Below, piece after piece: positions 1-12,535 of a stretch of DNA of 64,000 nt. Within the stretch, counting starts at the first letter, position 1. Every line of letters starts with the position of its first letter. The notes beneath the pieces are model-generated. The model was given only the letters and a program-made list of their open reading frames with translations, was not told the DNA's origin and made no database searches. Origin of the DNA: Owenia fusiformis (Eukaryota; Annelida; Polychaeta; Sabellida; Oweniidae); the NCBI GenBank assembly GCA_903813345.2, contig CAIIXF020000004.1:17717513-17781512 (forward strand), in the 5' to 3' direction. The position numbers and the translations under genes are program-made.

Positions 1-1170
1 TGTTTCAACAACAACAAATATAAATGATTTTAATGAGTTAACCAAAATAATTCAAGTTAACGAAGATCTGAGTTGACTAGAATCCTCCATGACAAACATT
101 GTGGCAAATAAATATACATTAATTGATTGAAGTCACTGTGACAATGTCACAATGGTAAGCAGGGTGCAACATAGAGCCAAAGCAAGTCACTGATCTATTT
201 GGGCCTCAGCATCATTGAGCATCTATCAAATATGAGAGGTCGGAACTCCTTTTGATGTACCTTGATACTAAGTTACAATCAAGTAAACTTAACAGACTAT
301 ATGTATTTCATTTTCTCATAATCATTTACTCAGTGCAATCAGTATGAGGCTAGCAGATTGGCAGAAGTCTACTCTAGATAATCCTTTCCGATTTGATCTC
401 CAAGCACAAATGAAAATCGAGTGAAACCCTGTCAAGTGACACAAGCACACGAGCATCGGCAAACTGGACATATATATGTGATACTATATGTGATATGGCT
501 AAACATGCTAAAAAGTCCAAGGGGTCTTGATTGTGGTTTCCTATTGCAACAACCCCCTTTAAACTGTTGACTCCAAGAGTCCCCCCTCCCTTCATCACCA
601 CATATCCTGATTTGAGAGAATATATTTCATATCCTGTATCCGCCAAATTGAACCCATCCTTGTATGAAATATACCCTATTCATAATATGACCTCCCCAAA
701 ATCCATAAGTTTATAATGCCAGATATTTCTGGTGTTCTGAAATAGATCATACTTTGGAAATACATCAAGTATTCCTTTTAATTCCCCTCTAAGGCTTTCA
801 TTTGGAGAGAATACACAACGAACGGCCATTTATTCCTTTGTATTTTATACCAGGGTGTGACAAGAGCAGCATGGTATAATAGAGTATTGATGCTTTAGAG
901 ATAATATCTACTCATGTAGCAAATGGTTGTATTAGGCCAAGCCAATAACAACCAGTGTTTTTTATAAACATTGACAATTTTTGATATCATAGAATCATCA
1001 ATGAATATTTATAAGACTATAGTTGAGGGTCTCGTTTCAATAAAAACCTGATGAATCACATCCAATACATGTATACAACACACCAAGAGGATAACTAGAC
1101 AACAGCAACGCCAAAGCGTAGCAAATCCCATCGAACAGCCATGGCTGGCATTTTTACAAAGTATATAGCA
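1..1170. other. Non-coding, nothing recognised
   Basis: AT-rich sequence without a recognisable gene. The longest open stretch is on the minus strand around 374-690; its codons look fairly ordinary and an AG lies near its upstream end, but no donor, family motif or partner exon is visible. Confidence 0.4.
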
Positions 1171-1171
1171 A

Positions 1172-1620
1172 AAATGGCAGCCATTTTTCAAAATGACCAC
1201 CTTAAAAATGTCATCACAGTGTGCCATGCTTATAGTATTCACATACCAAATATGAACAAAATCCCTCCGTTACTTTTCGAGTTATAGTAAAATACGTTAA
1301 AGTGGTGGCCATTTTTCAAAATGGCCACCTTCTACCAAAAGTGTCATTAGACAGTGTGCCATGCTTATGGTATTCACATACCAAATATGAACAAAATCGC
1401 TCTACTACTTTTTGAGTTGCTATTACAGTTTTACATATTGTACCTAAATTACTGTAAAATCGGCACTAAAATGGCCGCCATTTTTGAATGAGTGGCCATT
1501 TTGAAAATCGGCTTTAGAGCAGAACTTCTAACCCATGGGGTATATGTTTACAAAATATGAACAAAATCGGGCCAACGGTATTTGAGTTATTGCCCGGATG
1601 GATATAAATACAGGATGAAC
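1172..1620. repeat. Degenerate tandem repeat, ~135-bp unit
   Basis: Two clear units share GTGTGCCATGCTTAT, ATTCACATACCAAATATGAA and GGCCATTTT blocks about 135 bp apart (GTGCC at 1221 and at 1356). A third, decayed unit runs to about 1620. The blocks look like part of a dispersed element rather than coding sequence. Confidence 0.6.
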
Positions 1621-2103
1621 ACTGACATTTCAATGACATGAATTCTGTAAAAAAATGTTAATATTGGTTAATGAAAACACAGATTTAAATCCTTAATTCA
1701 AAAAGCAAGTTTTTTAGAGTGATTATTTCCCACAGTTCAACAATACATGATTGTATTTTCTAAATTAAACACAATATATGAGTACATTGTAAATATAATG
1801 CATGAACATCGCACATGAGTTGTGAAAACATTGAAGGATAATCCATGTAGCTTCTTCTTGTGAAGTGGTTACTCTAATCTTGCAAGCATAGCTAAAAGTG
1901 AACTCTTGGAAATCAGAATGAGTTAAAATTTGGTGATGTATCTATTTGGATGGGATGTGGTAAAGAAAGCAGATTCAAATAACTAATAGATTAACATATC
2001 TATTGGCTGATTGGAGTTGAATTCTTCTGTGCAGTTCCTCTGAAGAAATTAATTCAAACAATCATCCCATTTATGTTCCTCAATCAAGCAACATATAAAA
2101 AGG

Positions 2104-2260
2104 CAAGGCATTAGCATGCAAAATGTCACCACCTACCATTTGTTACAGATGTCGAACACTGACCACCGACTGCCAAATACTGATCACTGTCCACACAAAA
2201 CAGTTGGCAGTTGGAGACCATAACAATATGTCACCACTTGTAGTGTTGTGGTGGTGACAT
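2104..2260 (+). repeat. Dispersed 'GTGGTGACAT' element, copy 1
   Basis: It begins GGCATTAGCATGCAAAATG, continues ATGTCACCACC, and ends GTGGTGGTGACAT, so the ends are inverted repeats. The interior contains a GCCGAC/GACTGCC-like stretch. Related copies lie near 15490 (partial), 16990, 27086, 45022, 50943, 51375 and 63448. Confidence 0.65.
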
Positions 2261-2887
2261 AAAAACTGATAGAAGACTAAGCTGCCTCACAATAAAATCA
2301 ACAACAAAGCTTGAGCAAAAAGTCTTGACATCAGTAATGTTTAAAAACAATATTTGTTTATCTATCCAAAAATAACAACATAATGGAGAGGTTTCTCCTT
2401 AACAGCATCATAGAGATAAGATAGTATACATTCGACATTGTGGCTTCTATTCATGGTCTTAAAAACGCAAGTGTTTAAAAAATGTTAAATATGTGCTCAT
2501 GTGTGGAGGGTTAGAGATGTGCAGTGGGAAATGGAGGTTAAATAGGGGAAGGTGGTATCTATTCTAACAAATACTTATTAATATGGTCAACTGGATTTAC
2601 ATTACAAAACAAGTGATAGCCTAATTGAGGATTAAAGCAAAAACAATTGCGGTTAATGGAACTACACTACATTGTGAAGCGAGTATCACACCCAAACCAC
2701 TTATCCCCGGACTGCCATAACTAAATTTTGGCAGAGAGAGTATGTGGGAGGGAATAACAGCTAAATTTATATGAAGCAAAGTATAAATGTAAACACTCAC
2801 CCTGGCAAACTAAATGTGGGCAAAAATAGATCATAGATTAGAAATATTACAACTATTCACCAAAGTACATTGCACATTAAATGGGAG

Positions 2888-4255
2888 CCTGAGGCCTCAT
2901 TATCATCTGGTCGCAATGCAAAATCGCATGCGAATCGCATCGCAAGACATCGCAACGCAACTATTTCCCAAAAATGTTATTATCATTCCATCGCATCGCA
3001 AGTCTGACGCAAAGTTTTCGATTTTCTGATCGCAACTAAACAAAAAGTTGTGACGACGTTTACCCTGTCGCAAATCAAATCGCAAATCTAGTTCATCTTT
3101 GAGCGTTATTTTATCTATGTTAATGGATATTTTGTGGTGTTTTATATCGGTCATTTCACTACCTGTTAAGTATTAATCAATAGTATCGAAGAAATTGTTC
3201 AATTTTATTTATTTAATATGATTAAAATATACATTTAATTGAGCCTGTAAATCCTTAAAAATCACGTTTGTTTCTAAATATTGCGAACGCATCACATACT
3301 GTATACGTCTTAGATTGGTGCCTGCAATATTTCGTGCTCTTTGGAGCATAGGATTTTCGCCAATTAAATATTTATCCAGCTAATAAAGCTTGTTTGGTGA
3401 ATTAATCTTGCCACTACTACACTAATGTTCTGAGTATTCCTAGTGTATATGTACCTCACCTACATCGTCTGCAAAAGTACAAGAACACCAAGATGTTTCA
3501 TTTCATTCTGGATCACCACAATCGTATTGGCCGAAGAGTATTTCGAGATAGGTTTAACCATGTTCCAAGATATAGATTAAATATTATTTGATCGAGTTTG
3601 AATATGAATAGAAACGTTGTTAATTCTACATAATAGAATAAATGCATATCACTGCAAATTACTAAGTTGTTAAATTTAATAGTTTAAAAATGAAAAAGCA
3701 CAATTTTCTTTTTTACATAGACATGTACTCTGTATCTGTTGTTCAAGCATCACCCGTCGCATTGAAGTTGACTCGTCGGAAAGAGTTAGATTTTCAACAA
3801 CGGCCAAAAGTTCATTTTATTTCAGTTAGTTTCAGTAACATGACAACTTGTCGTTTTAATAATAATTCTTGTTCATCATTTGTCCAATTCCTTGCCCTCG
3901 ACATGTTTCTTCGACTACCGTCTGTTCAATGTAAATCGATTTGCATTTTGGCGCACTTATGCCTTGCACAAGTGTAATGCATGCGCACCCAATCAAATCA
4001 TATCAATTATTGGATTTCTATCAATTTCAATCAATCAATGTCAAAAACTAGCGCCAGTGTCCTTTTAAATTTCGCGCCAAAATACACTCTAGACTTGCGA
4101 TCGCAACTTATGTTTTAATTGTTTTGCGATTGCTTTGCGTCTGCGATTGCGCTTAATTGATAATATCACGCATCGCATGCGTTACAAATTGCGATCGCAA
4201 TCGCATCGCAGACGCAACGCAACTATTTGCGACCAGATGATAATGAGGCCTCAGG
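2888..4255. mobile_element. Non-autonomous DNA transposon with TCGCA-rich ends
   Basis: The ends at 2888-2916 and 4227-4255 are perfect 29-bp inverted repeats starting CCTGAGGCCTCATTATC. Inside each end, for about 100-150 bp, the pentamer TCGCA (or TGCGA) recurs many times, mostly pointing inward. Such subterminal arrays are known transposase-binding sites in several DNA transposon superfamilies. The interior is AT-rich and has no recognisable transposase; a 95-codon open frame (3690-3977) shows no family signature. I found no convincing target-site duplication, so the superfamily is undetermined. Confidence 0.8.
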
Positions 4256-4388
4256 ACTGGTATAGATTTTTTGCCATCTATTGACAGTCCTTCAGGCAAC
4301 GTCATTAAAATGTTATAAGAGAACATGTACATGCATTAGATTCAAATGCTTATAATGCAATAATGGAAAAACATACACTTTTTGGATA

Positions 4389-4765
4389 CTGTAGATTGGG
4401 TGAATTTGGCGCCTACTTTAATTTGGCGTTGGCGAAATTGAAAAATTCGCCAATATAAATCTTCGCTTAAATTTAGAATGAATCCCCCGGAATTATCTAG
4501 GGTATTTCATCCAGTGTATTTAATTGGCTCAGAACTGGTCAGTCACTCATTTATACTCAGGGAAAAACTAGAAAGGAAAAGCGCGGTATAGTAGCAGCAT
4601 CAATCGAGGTGCAAAATGTAAAGGATGATCTCACAAAAATGTACAAACATGGTAAATATCGCCAGTGGTCCTCAAAAGAAATATCCGCCAAATAAAATAG
4701 CCGCAAATATGCCAAAAATTGCAAAATCGCCAAATTAAGTAGCGCCAAATTAACCCAATCTACAG
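4389..4765. mobile_element. Tc1/mariner-like MITE, TA target site
   Basis: About 40-bp near-perfect inverted repeats begin CTGTAGATTGGG and continue AATTTGGCGC. Each end is flanked by TA (4387-4388 and 4766-4767). The 377-bp interior is rich in TTGGCG/CGCCAA words and has no coding capacity. Confidence 0.8.
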
Positions 4766-5089
4766 TATATCAATTTATGATCAAAAATGCATGGAAAAAT
4801 GTTAAATCAAAAGATTATGTCCTGCCAGAAAATACACTGCAATCCCAGTATTAGTTGTGTGCAATTTAATTTTGAACTTTTGACGACAAAGGGTAGATAA
4901 ATATATATTTGGCTCTTGTAATGAATTTTCCATCATACTGCCTATGACCAAAAAATCTGAACCCTAACTCTGATTTTCCACCTAGCCATACTCGGTTCAT
5001 TTATAACCTGAACCTTGACAAATAGACTTGACCCACATTACGCCTCTACTTGGCTAAAGTAATACTTTCAACACGGTAGCTCCATCCAT

Positions 5090-5189
5090 AGTCTAGCTAC
5101 AAGTCACTGTTACACCCTCCCCTCCCCTTGACTACAAACTTCAACTTGTGGAGAGGTGTGTATGGGGGGGGGGAGCTTGTTGCTAGACT
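5090..5189. mobile_element. Small inverted-repeat element, AGTCTAGCTACAAG family, copy 1
   Basis: The left end AGTCTAGCTACAAG and right end CTTGTTGCTAGACT are imperfect inverses around a C-rich then G-rich centre that includes a 10-G run. A sister copy lies at 6870-6986. Confidence 0.55.
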
Positions 5190-5966
5190 AGTAGCTTCAT
5201 TGCATTAAAATATGTCATTGGCCTTTACTGATATTCAACTGCATATAAGCACTTAATGCATTTATAAGATTCAATAACATGCTGGTTTGAAGGCAGAATA
5301 TTATTCCATAAAAAAACTGAAAAAAGTTGATGGTGAATGCATTATGAATAGTGTGCCAATTTATCAAAGGCTTGGTAGCTATAAATAAAATAGCATTCAT
5401 GTTAAAATAAGATCAATGATCCCTTTACTTACTGCCACATGATAAGTGTCGAATTTTGTAAATATATCTGGGACATTGTGGGCCACTTTGACATGATTAT
5501 CCTCTCAATGTAAGACTAAAATAAAACTATATACAGGGTGTCAAATAAATATTTCCCCTTGTAACTTTAACATCCACATAATGTTGCATAACTTTTTTGA
5601 TATTCAGATATCTGCATTGTTCTTTAGCATATTAAAACTAGGCTTCATGGAGCAACTCTACAAGAAGTTTCAGATGACTAGCTCAACTAGATATAGTCTT
5701 ATGCATAAAAGTTCATACTCTTGAAATTAAGGCGGAGAACAAATTTATTTGATAATGGGATGAATAAATTCATAATCCCTACAGTACTCCAGCATTTATA
5801 CCAGGGTGAAGATATGCATTTGAAATATGCATGTGATGAGTATGTGATAAAAAGATAGACGTGAATTGAAATGTCCAAGTCTAATTTCATCATTATGATT
5901 AAATTGGATGAGAAAAAGCTACCAGACCTTTAATAAAATAAATATGACCAGTGAGTGAGATACAAT

Positions 5967-6252
5967 CAGCGGTGTAACCAGGATTTTGATAGCAGGTACG
6001 CGAGGCCAAAGGCCAAGTTAAACTATGTTGTTTCCGGGGCATGTCCCCCCTGAAAATGTTTGATTTTTAATTTAGACCTTAAATGGTGCGTTCTGAGCGA
6101 TATCAGAATGTGTCTTGAAGAGAAGTCGTCAAAGAAAGATCATGAAACAAAACATTTTGCTTTACTTTTTTATTTTTTACAACATTAATTTTTTGTTCCA
6201 TCATTTAGGGTACGCAACTGCGTACCCTCGCGTATGCCTGGTTACACGCCTG
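5967..6252. mobile_element. hAT-like MITE
   Basis: The ends CAGCGGTGTAACCAGG and CCTGGTTACACGCCTG are inverted repeats, extended inward by GTACGCGAG and CTCGCGTA. The ends match the CAGGGGCGTAGCCAGG style common in non-autonomous hAT elements. The short direct repeat ACAAT abuts both ends; an 8-bp duplication expected for hAT is not visible. Confidence 0.6.
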
Positions 6253-6259
6253 ACAATTA

Positions 6260-6860
6260 CATTCATAAAATGAATATTTCTTCAATGTTAGCAGCATGTA
6301 CAAGATAAGAATAGATTGCAGTTTTAAAAAACAACTTCCTTGTTTTTAACATACATGTGCATTGTACAATAACAAACTCATAATTAACCTTATTTCAAGT
6401 CTACTTGTATTTACTATTTTTTATAGCGAACTAAGTCCATTATGTGAGGTTTCTACTAAACATGCTAGATTAATATACATACCAATAAAAAACTAAATAA
6501 GAAGAAATATGTATTTCTGTACCTTTCTTACATGTTGATACATTATCTTTATGATCTTGAACATACTTCAAAGATTATTTTCGAAAGTTGGTTATATTGG
6601 ATCTAGTGATAATTGAAGTATGAACATTCATATCACTTAGAAAAATTCGTTGATTGTTGAATATGTCTTAGGTAGGAAGATTAATTTGAATTCCAAATGA
6701 TGATGAAATACATGAGTTTGGTCATTTCTAAATAAAAAGTCAAAGCAACATGGTAGTTGACTGCATATTCTTTCTCTATTTTGCATTTAAAGCATGTGAG
6801 AAGGGAACATTTCACAACATACAGTGTTGTATGAAACATGAAAACAAGACAGTCTAGTCT
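6260..6860. other. AT-rich spacer, nothing recognised
   Basis: No open frame of note, no repeat structure and no RNA gene seen. Confidence 0.4.
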
Positions 6861-6869
6861 ATAAAAGAA

Positions 6870-6986
6870 AGCTAGTCGAGCTACAAGCCTTTGTGACCCC
6901 TCCCCTTCCCGCCTCCCTGTGTGAGAAGTTTTCATACCTATGTAGTTACGTAGTGACAGGGGTCATAGGGGCTTGTAGCTAGACTA
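6870..6986. mobile_element. Small inverted-repeat element, AGTCTAGCTACAAG family, copy 2
   Basis: CTAGTCGAGCTACAAG at the left and CTTGTAGCTAGACT at the right, with internal GTGACCCC and GGGGTCA also paired. It belongs to the same family as 5090-5189. Confidence 0.6.
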
Positions 6987-7672
6987 AAAGAAACCTGTTT
7001 ATTTAAATCTGACATGGTTTACTTCTTGGTACATATTGATTCAACTTATTTGAGTATGATCTTCATTCTTCAAGCATTACATCCACTATATTAGCTATCG
7101 TAGAATAAACAAACAGTGATCCACTTAAGAACTGTTCTAGTTAAAACCATAAAATAAATACTTAATCAAGGAAGGATTAAGAATTACCATTAAAATCTTG
7201 TTAAAGGTTTACAAATAAGAAATGGCAGGATTTATAGAATAGCTTAGGTCTAAATGCTTCCAAAACAAGCTGATTTCCTCTGTATCTCTTTCAAGGCACT
7301 GCCCCATCCTTAAAAGCTTGATGCCCCCTCCCAACCAGTTTCTCTCTTCCCTCCATATTTCTACCCAATTCTTTGCAGGTTATATGGTATGAGAGCTGAT
7401 ATAAGGGAAGCAAAATGTCTGATAATCAAATGGTAATGTAACTCACAATTCAGTAATATTCTATAATCAGAGACTATTGATTAATATTGCCTAAAGGTAT
7501 ATTTAAATGGAGTAGTTTTTTAATTTATCAGAAATGTACATGTCATTTAATATTTACATATCATCAAACCTCTCAAATCATATCAATATTTCGGATTAGT
7601 TGTACTTTCAATAACATGTGTTATGTTGTGTCACACACCCTGATGATTATTAAGGTTTGAATATTAACTTTA

Positions 7673-7850
7673 CAGTAAAACATGTCTTAGTGAACACCTC
7701 TCTCAAGTGAACAACTGTCTCTAGTAGAGACCCTTCCCCTCCGCACATACTCTACTGACTTCTGTTTAAATTACCCTTGCTGTGGTGAACACCTACAAAC
7801 AATGAACATTTTTCTGGACAAAAAATGTTCAATATAAACATGTGTTACTG
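7673..7850. mobile_element. pogo/Tc1-like MITE, TA target site
   Basis: The ends CAGTAAAACATG and CATGTGTTACTG are inverted repeats flanked by TA on each side, with GTGAACACC blocks inside. Size is 178 bp with no coding capacity. End style matches the MITE at 44350-44513. Confidence 0.65.
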
Positions 7851-8400
7851 TATTTCTAAATTAAAACTCAAGTCACATAATTGACCACTAATAACTCCCT
7901 CTCAGGGTAGTGTCCCAGTCCATAACAACCGTTATGGTAACAATATGGATGGGGTTGATGAGTGCTTCATTTCATGCATGATTAATAACTAAGAACTCTT
8001 GATGTTTACAAATAACTGAAATCACATGCAATGCTCTTTCTTTGTTAATAACATGGTTTCTTGACATAAAACTGATGACAATTAGAAATTTTTAAAAATA
8101 GTTGACACCCGATAATTTATTATTAGTAAATTGAAAATAAGCTGAGTTGTTTATTTGTGCCAGAAATAGCAATGTCGATGGTTTTATTATTTTACTTAAA
8201 TGCTCCAAAGTGTGATATTGAAAAATGTAAACATGAGCCAAATAAACACTTGATGACACAGTTATACTTGAACAACAAGATCATCAACATTGTTATTTTA
8301 TGTCAAACTATAACTCAGCCAAAAAAGTATATCTCAAAAAACACAAGGGCAACAAGAAACAAAAAAACAAAGCTCAATAAACCATAATAATATTTAAAAT

Positions 8401-9480
8401 AGGACCCACGGTCCTGTGCTCACACAGTTAGGAACCTTCAGAGGAATGTATATCCTGACTTTCAAACAAAAATATTGATTCGGATTTGTAGTCTCGAACT
8501 TTGAGAAACTTAGACAGCACAGTTGTGTGACCTAGTTTGATGACCTTGAAAATTTTACTTATTTAGAGGTCAGTAAGGTCTTTTGTGATTAAGCTGACCA
8601 AAATTTACATCCAAAAATCAATTTGAAAAATCAACTTTTTTGACCTTTCAAAGGTCACTGAAGGTCAAGTAAAGGTCAAATCCTAAAACTAATGTCAGAT
8701 TTGAACTCCTGGTAACTTGTAGACGATTTTCAAAAAAAAGGTCAAATTGAAGCAAGTTGAAAAATAACTTATTTTTACTGTTTTTTTACGTCAAATATCT
8801 CAAAAACGGTAAACATTTGATGCTGACATATATTGAGCAATATGTAGGGAATGCTTAAATCTAGTTATGATGTGATTCATTGCAAGAAATGATCAAGTAT
8901 AAGGCAAACTTTGAGAAACCTGACAATCACAAAACCTGCCATTGACTTTATACATAAGAAAGTTTCCTAAAAATGAATAAGTCCTACTTTTTGTCAAATT
9001 TTATAGAGTAAACACCAAAAACTGTAATTCCAAGAGCTTTGAAATCTTCAGAGGACATAAGTTGCATATACAGCAAGTACTACAAGTTATTTGAAAGTTC
9101 TACTTCAACAAAGTGTCTAGTATTTACAGAAAATTTGACCTTTTGACGTCAAAATCAACAATTTCTCGGAAACCGGGCGAACTTGGGAAATGGCGATGAT
9201 AGGTCAAAAATAGGCATTATGGACATGCATAAAATGACTGTGGATATGACTCAATCTGAATAGCAGTTTTAATTTGTGCGGCCAATGTTGACGGACGTAC
9301 CAACAGACGGACCAACGGACGTCATTTGTTTTTGCTGCATTGGTTTCTTCATTTATTTTTTTCTTTCTTTGTCTTGATTTGATTGCGATTTTAGTTATCT
9401 TTCTTCAGGGTCCAGACTTGAGACTGCGCGGACGGACGCCTGGTCGATCCCATAGGCTCACTGTTTGAGCCCAAAAAATA
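8401..9480. repeat. Dispersed element with AGGTCA-rich module
   Basis: About 1.1 kb bounded by a GGACCCACGGTCC start and a GGACGGACG...GAGCCC end. It contains a module (TGACCTTT...AGGTCAAATC, then CAGATTTGAACT, then AACTTGTAGA) that recurs three times in tandem at 50998-51330. No protein-coding frame is visible. The boundaries are approximate because no terminal repeat was found. Confidence 0.55.
8641..8678. promoter_or_regulatory. Cluster of four nuclear-receptor-type half-sites
   Basis: TGACCT (8641-8646) is followed by AGGTCA at 8652, 8662 and 8673. The spacers are 5, 4 and 5 bp, giving an everted repeat (ER5), a direct repeat DR4 and a direct repeat DR5 in 38 bp. The spacing matches canonical nuclear-receptor dimer sites; whether anything binds here is not known. 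Confidence 0.45.
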
Positions 9481-9499
9481 TATACCGGTATATCAAAAA

Positions 9500-10190
9500 C
9501 ATCAACTTGTGTATTACTTTTTTCAGTGGCACTTGTCTTATTGTAACTTGTTCAGTATGAAATCAACCATGCTACATTAAAGCATGGCACATTGACTTCT
9601 GGACATTTTGTTGTTTCCTATGTTTAAAAAATAGATTACATTCTCTAAAAAACATGTTGAAGTTAACATCTATATTTCTAATAATAATAAACACATTTCA
9701 ATTGTTTGCTACGCCTATGTTAAACTTAGTTGGAAACATCTACTGAGTAAATATCAATGTCAACATTGACTGTTTTGTTTTATTCATTAATTGTCAGTTT
9801 AAAAATATCACAAATATTTTGTATACCTATATGTGCAATTTCTATAAGCCTGATAATATGAATTGATAGATGCATAGGAAAAGGTATACGAAACAGGTTT
9901 TGCACGTGTTTAAGAAAGAATATTAAGTAAAATCCTTGATGTCACTGTGATTTTTGTTCACATGGTTACCAGTAGTTGATCAATGTATACTGTATATTTT
10001 AAGGGATGTTTTCTGAAAATGTATCAAACCACACCTAAAAGTTCTTTCAGAAATATAATTGAGGTACTTGACATTTGAAAAGCTTTAGCATATTTTCTAG
10101 TTCACATGCTTCTTCATTCTCAAGATTACAATGCTATAAAAATATGAGCTACTTTTTTCAAGAAAAACTATAAATACATGTAATCAGCAA
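9500..10190. other. AT-rich spacer, nothing recognised
   Basis: No gene, RNA or clear repeat structure seen. Confidence 0.4.
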
Positions 10191-10196
10191 ATAAAA

Positions 10197-10547
10197 TAGG
10201 CCATTCAATATGGTTAAATTCAAGCACAAGTTGGACAGAATGTTGTACAAAGCACGAACCGAAGGTGAGTGCATTTGTACTGATATTCTGTCCATTGAGT
10301 GTAGAATTCACCATATTGAATGACCTATCATTATTTATTCCAATTCAAACATAAATAAAAAAGAAAACCTTGTTCAGAAAATTGGGAATTGAGGTCAATG
10401 AAATAACCAAACTTGCTGTTATTTTTGCCATTCCCAGGTGTGACGTCACAATACAACACAATATATGTACATAGATTCCTGGAAACAGATATTCTGCATT
10501 CTGATTGGTTTAGAAATTCAAATAGAGCATGGTCATGTTTGAATAGG
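10197..10547. repeat. Two-module foldback repeat, copy 1
   Basis: The first module (10197-10330) is a hairpin with GGCCATTCAATATGG against CCATATTGAATGACC. It is followed by a second module running from TTCAAACAT to ATGTTTGAA. The same two modules in the same order occur at 14115-14671 inside FBXO45 intron 1. Confidence 0.65.
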
Positions 10548-10559
10548 TATTGAAGCATG

Positions 10560-12535
10560 CAACTTCAATTTCCAATTTTTGTATACTAGTATGTATACCA
10601 TGATGATGTTCCTGATAAGCAGCAACATGACTATAACTGATCTGGGACGTAGATAAACTGCTGAGTGAACTGTCAATCAACTGACATTTAACAAAAAATT
10701 GCAATTGTAAAAGTTATTTTGAACTGTTCTGTTTCAGACATTAATGTATTAAAGTCCTGGGGGAGATTGCAAGGGAATGGTCCAATCATATGCTTAAATT
10801 TACAAATGTTTTTTTTTTACAATATATTCAAAACTAAAAATACCTTTCACTAATAAAAAAATATACACTTCAAATCATAAGGCACAAGGTTAAATAAACA
10901 AAATATCTATAATTATTTAATTACTCTTGCATTTTAAACTATTTAAGGCATATAAATGCTTAATATTTACACAGAAAAAATAAACTCCCATTTAATAATT
11001 TTAATCAATCAATACATCTACTTGCATTCAAAGTGACTAAATTAAGAATTTCACTCAAATCAAATCAAATCAAGTGTCATCTGAAAGCGAAGAATTAGAG
11101 AAAGGTCACGCTAACAACTAACAATTATTTGATGAATCTATTCATTTGAGAAATATCAGTATGTCTAGTCTATGAGTATGTAGAGATCAGATTATTGATT
11201 AGACTTGAATAAAATGGTCAACATGTTACATGTGCTTCATACAGATTAACATAACATTGCCAGACCAGAGACTAAAGTATATGAATGATTATTTAAAAAT
11301 ACATCATACACCACTCCTCACCAATGCCATAAGTCCTTCAGAATTTTTTTATTAGTGATACAATAATTGGCAACTCAAATAATCACTTCCTTGCCCTGAA
11401 AAAGTTTGATAATCGATTTTTGTTTTCAACTTTGATTTTTGCTCTAGTCGGATATCAGCTCAGTGGTACATTCAAAAATTATTGAATCAAATGCAATATA
11501 CATGTATGCTATTACTCAATAATTTCACTGCCTTTCTTTTTCAAAAGCTGATGGTTTTCGGCCCTAGCTTTATAGATCTATTTTTTCATACCTCATTCAA
11601 GCCTGTGCCAAAGTGAATGTCGAACTGGGTTCTTGGGAGAGAAACATTTCACTTCGTAACATTCATACAGATAGCAGAATTATTTAGAATATACTCAATA
11701 AAACAACAACATAAAGTGACCTTAGCCTTTTTTAGAGCTCGAAAAAATAATAGTACTTCCCAAAGGCCAAATATGGACACAACTTGTCCTTACATTTTAA
11801 GGCTCTTTAGCATTTTGATAGCCAATTTTGCTAGAGAGTCTGAAATGAATTCTAAGCGACGGAGATGACAACATATTGCTTCTGAGCTTACATATAGATG
11901 ACGGCCTAGTCTACAGGAAAATGATGGAAATCGGAGAAATTTTATTTCACTATAAAAATAATGTATATCACATTCTCGTTGGCCATAGAATATGGTAAAT
12001 CTGAGATGTTCAACAATTTTTACATGTTTAGTCTAGGCTACCTATCTCGACACAAATAATTTTTAGTCATTCCTTACCTAAAATTATCACCAGAACTCCG
12101 AGTAAAGCCATCATTATTTGCATTCTTCCGTTCGATGCACACAACCGCAATGCTATGGGCATCGCCTTAACCATTCATAACACTTGTATATAGTTCAAAA
12201 CCATGAAACACCATCGAAATTGCGATTTCAGTATTTCTATTCGAGCATTATTTTCTACAAGACTTGATAAACCAATCAAAAGCTTCGTTACATTTTAGCA
12301 AAAGTGTATATTCTAAATAACAAAATAGATAAGGTATAGAAATTAGCGAAAACAATAAATTATATTCGGTTGTACGAACAAATTGCGTACCAAATAATTT
12401 GCATATTTACCTAATTTGAAAAGAAAAATATATTGAATTATGTTAGATTGAAAAATTAAACTGAAATAGCATTATTTTGTATTTCTGGCATTTAAAAGTT
12501 TGACATTACAAAGCCTCGTTTTGACAGGCGGAAAT
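10560..12535. other. Upstream region of FBXO45, no gene
   Basis: AT-rich sequence with small ATCAAATCAA-type microrepeats near 11055. No exon was recognised. The last few hundred bases must contain the FBXO45 promoter and 5' leader, but no TATA box or other core element stands out. Confidence 0.4.

Noticed and set aside
374-690. Minus-strand frame with protein-like composition (GTLGVNSLKGVVAIGNHNQD)
   Set aside because: No convincing donor, no ATG and no family signature; kept as non-coding for lack of support.
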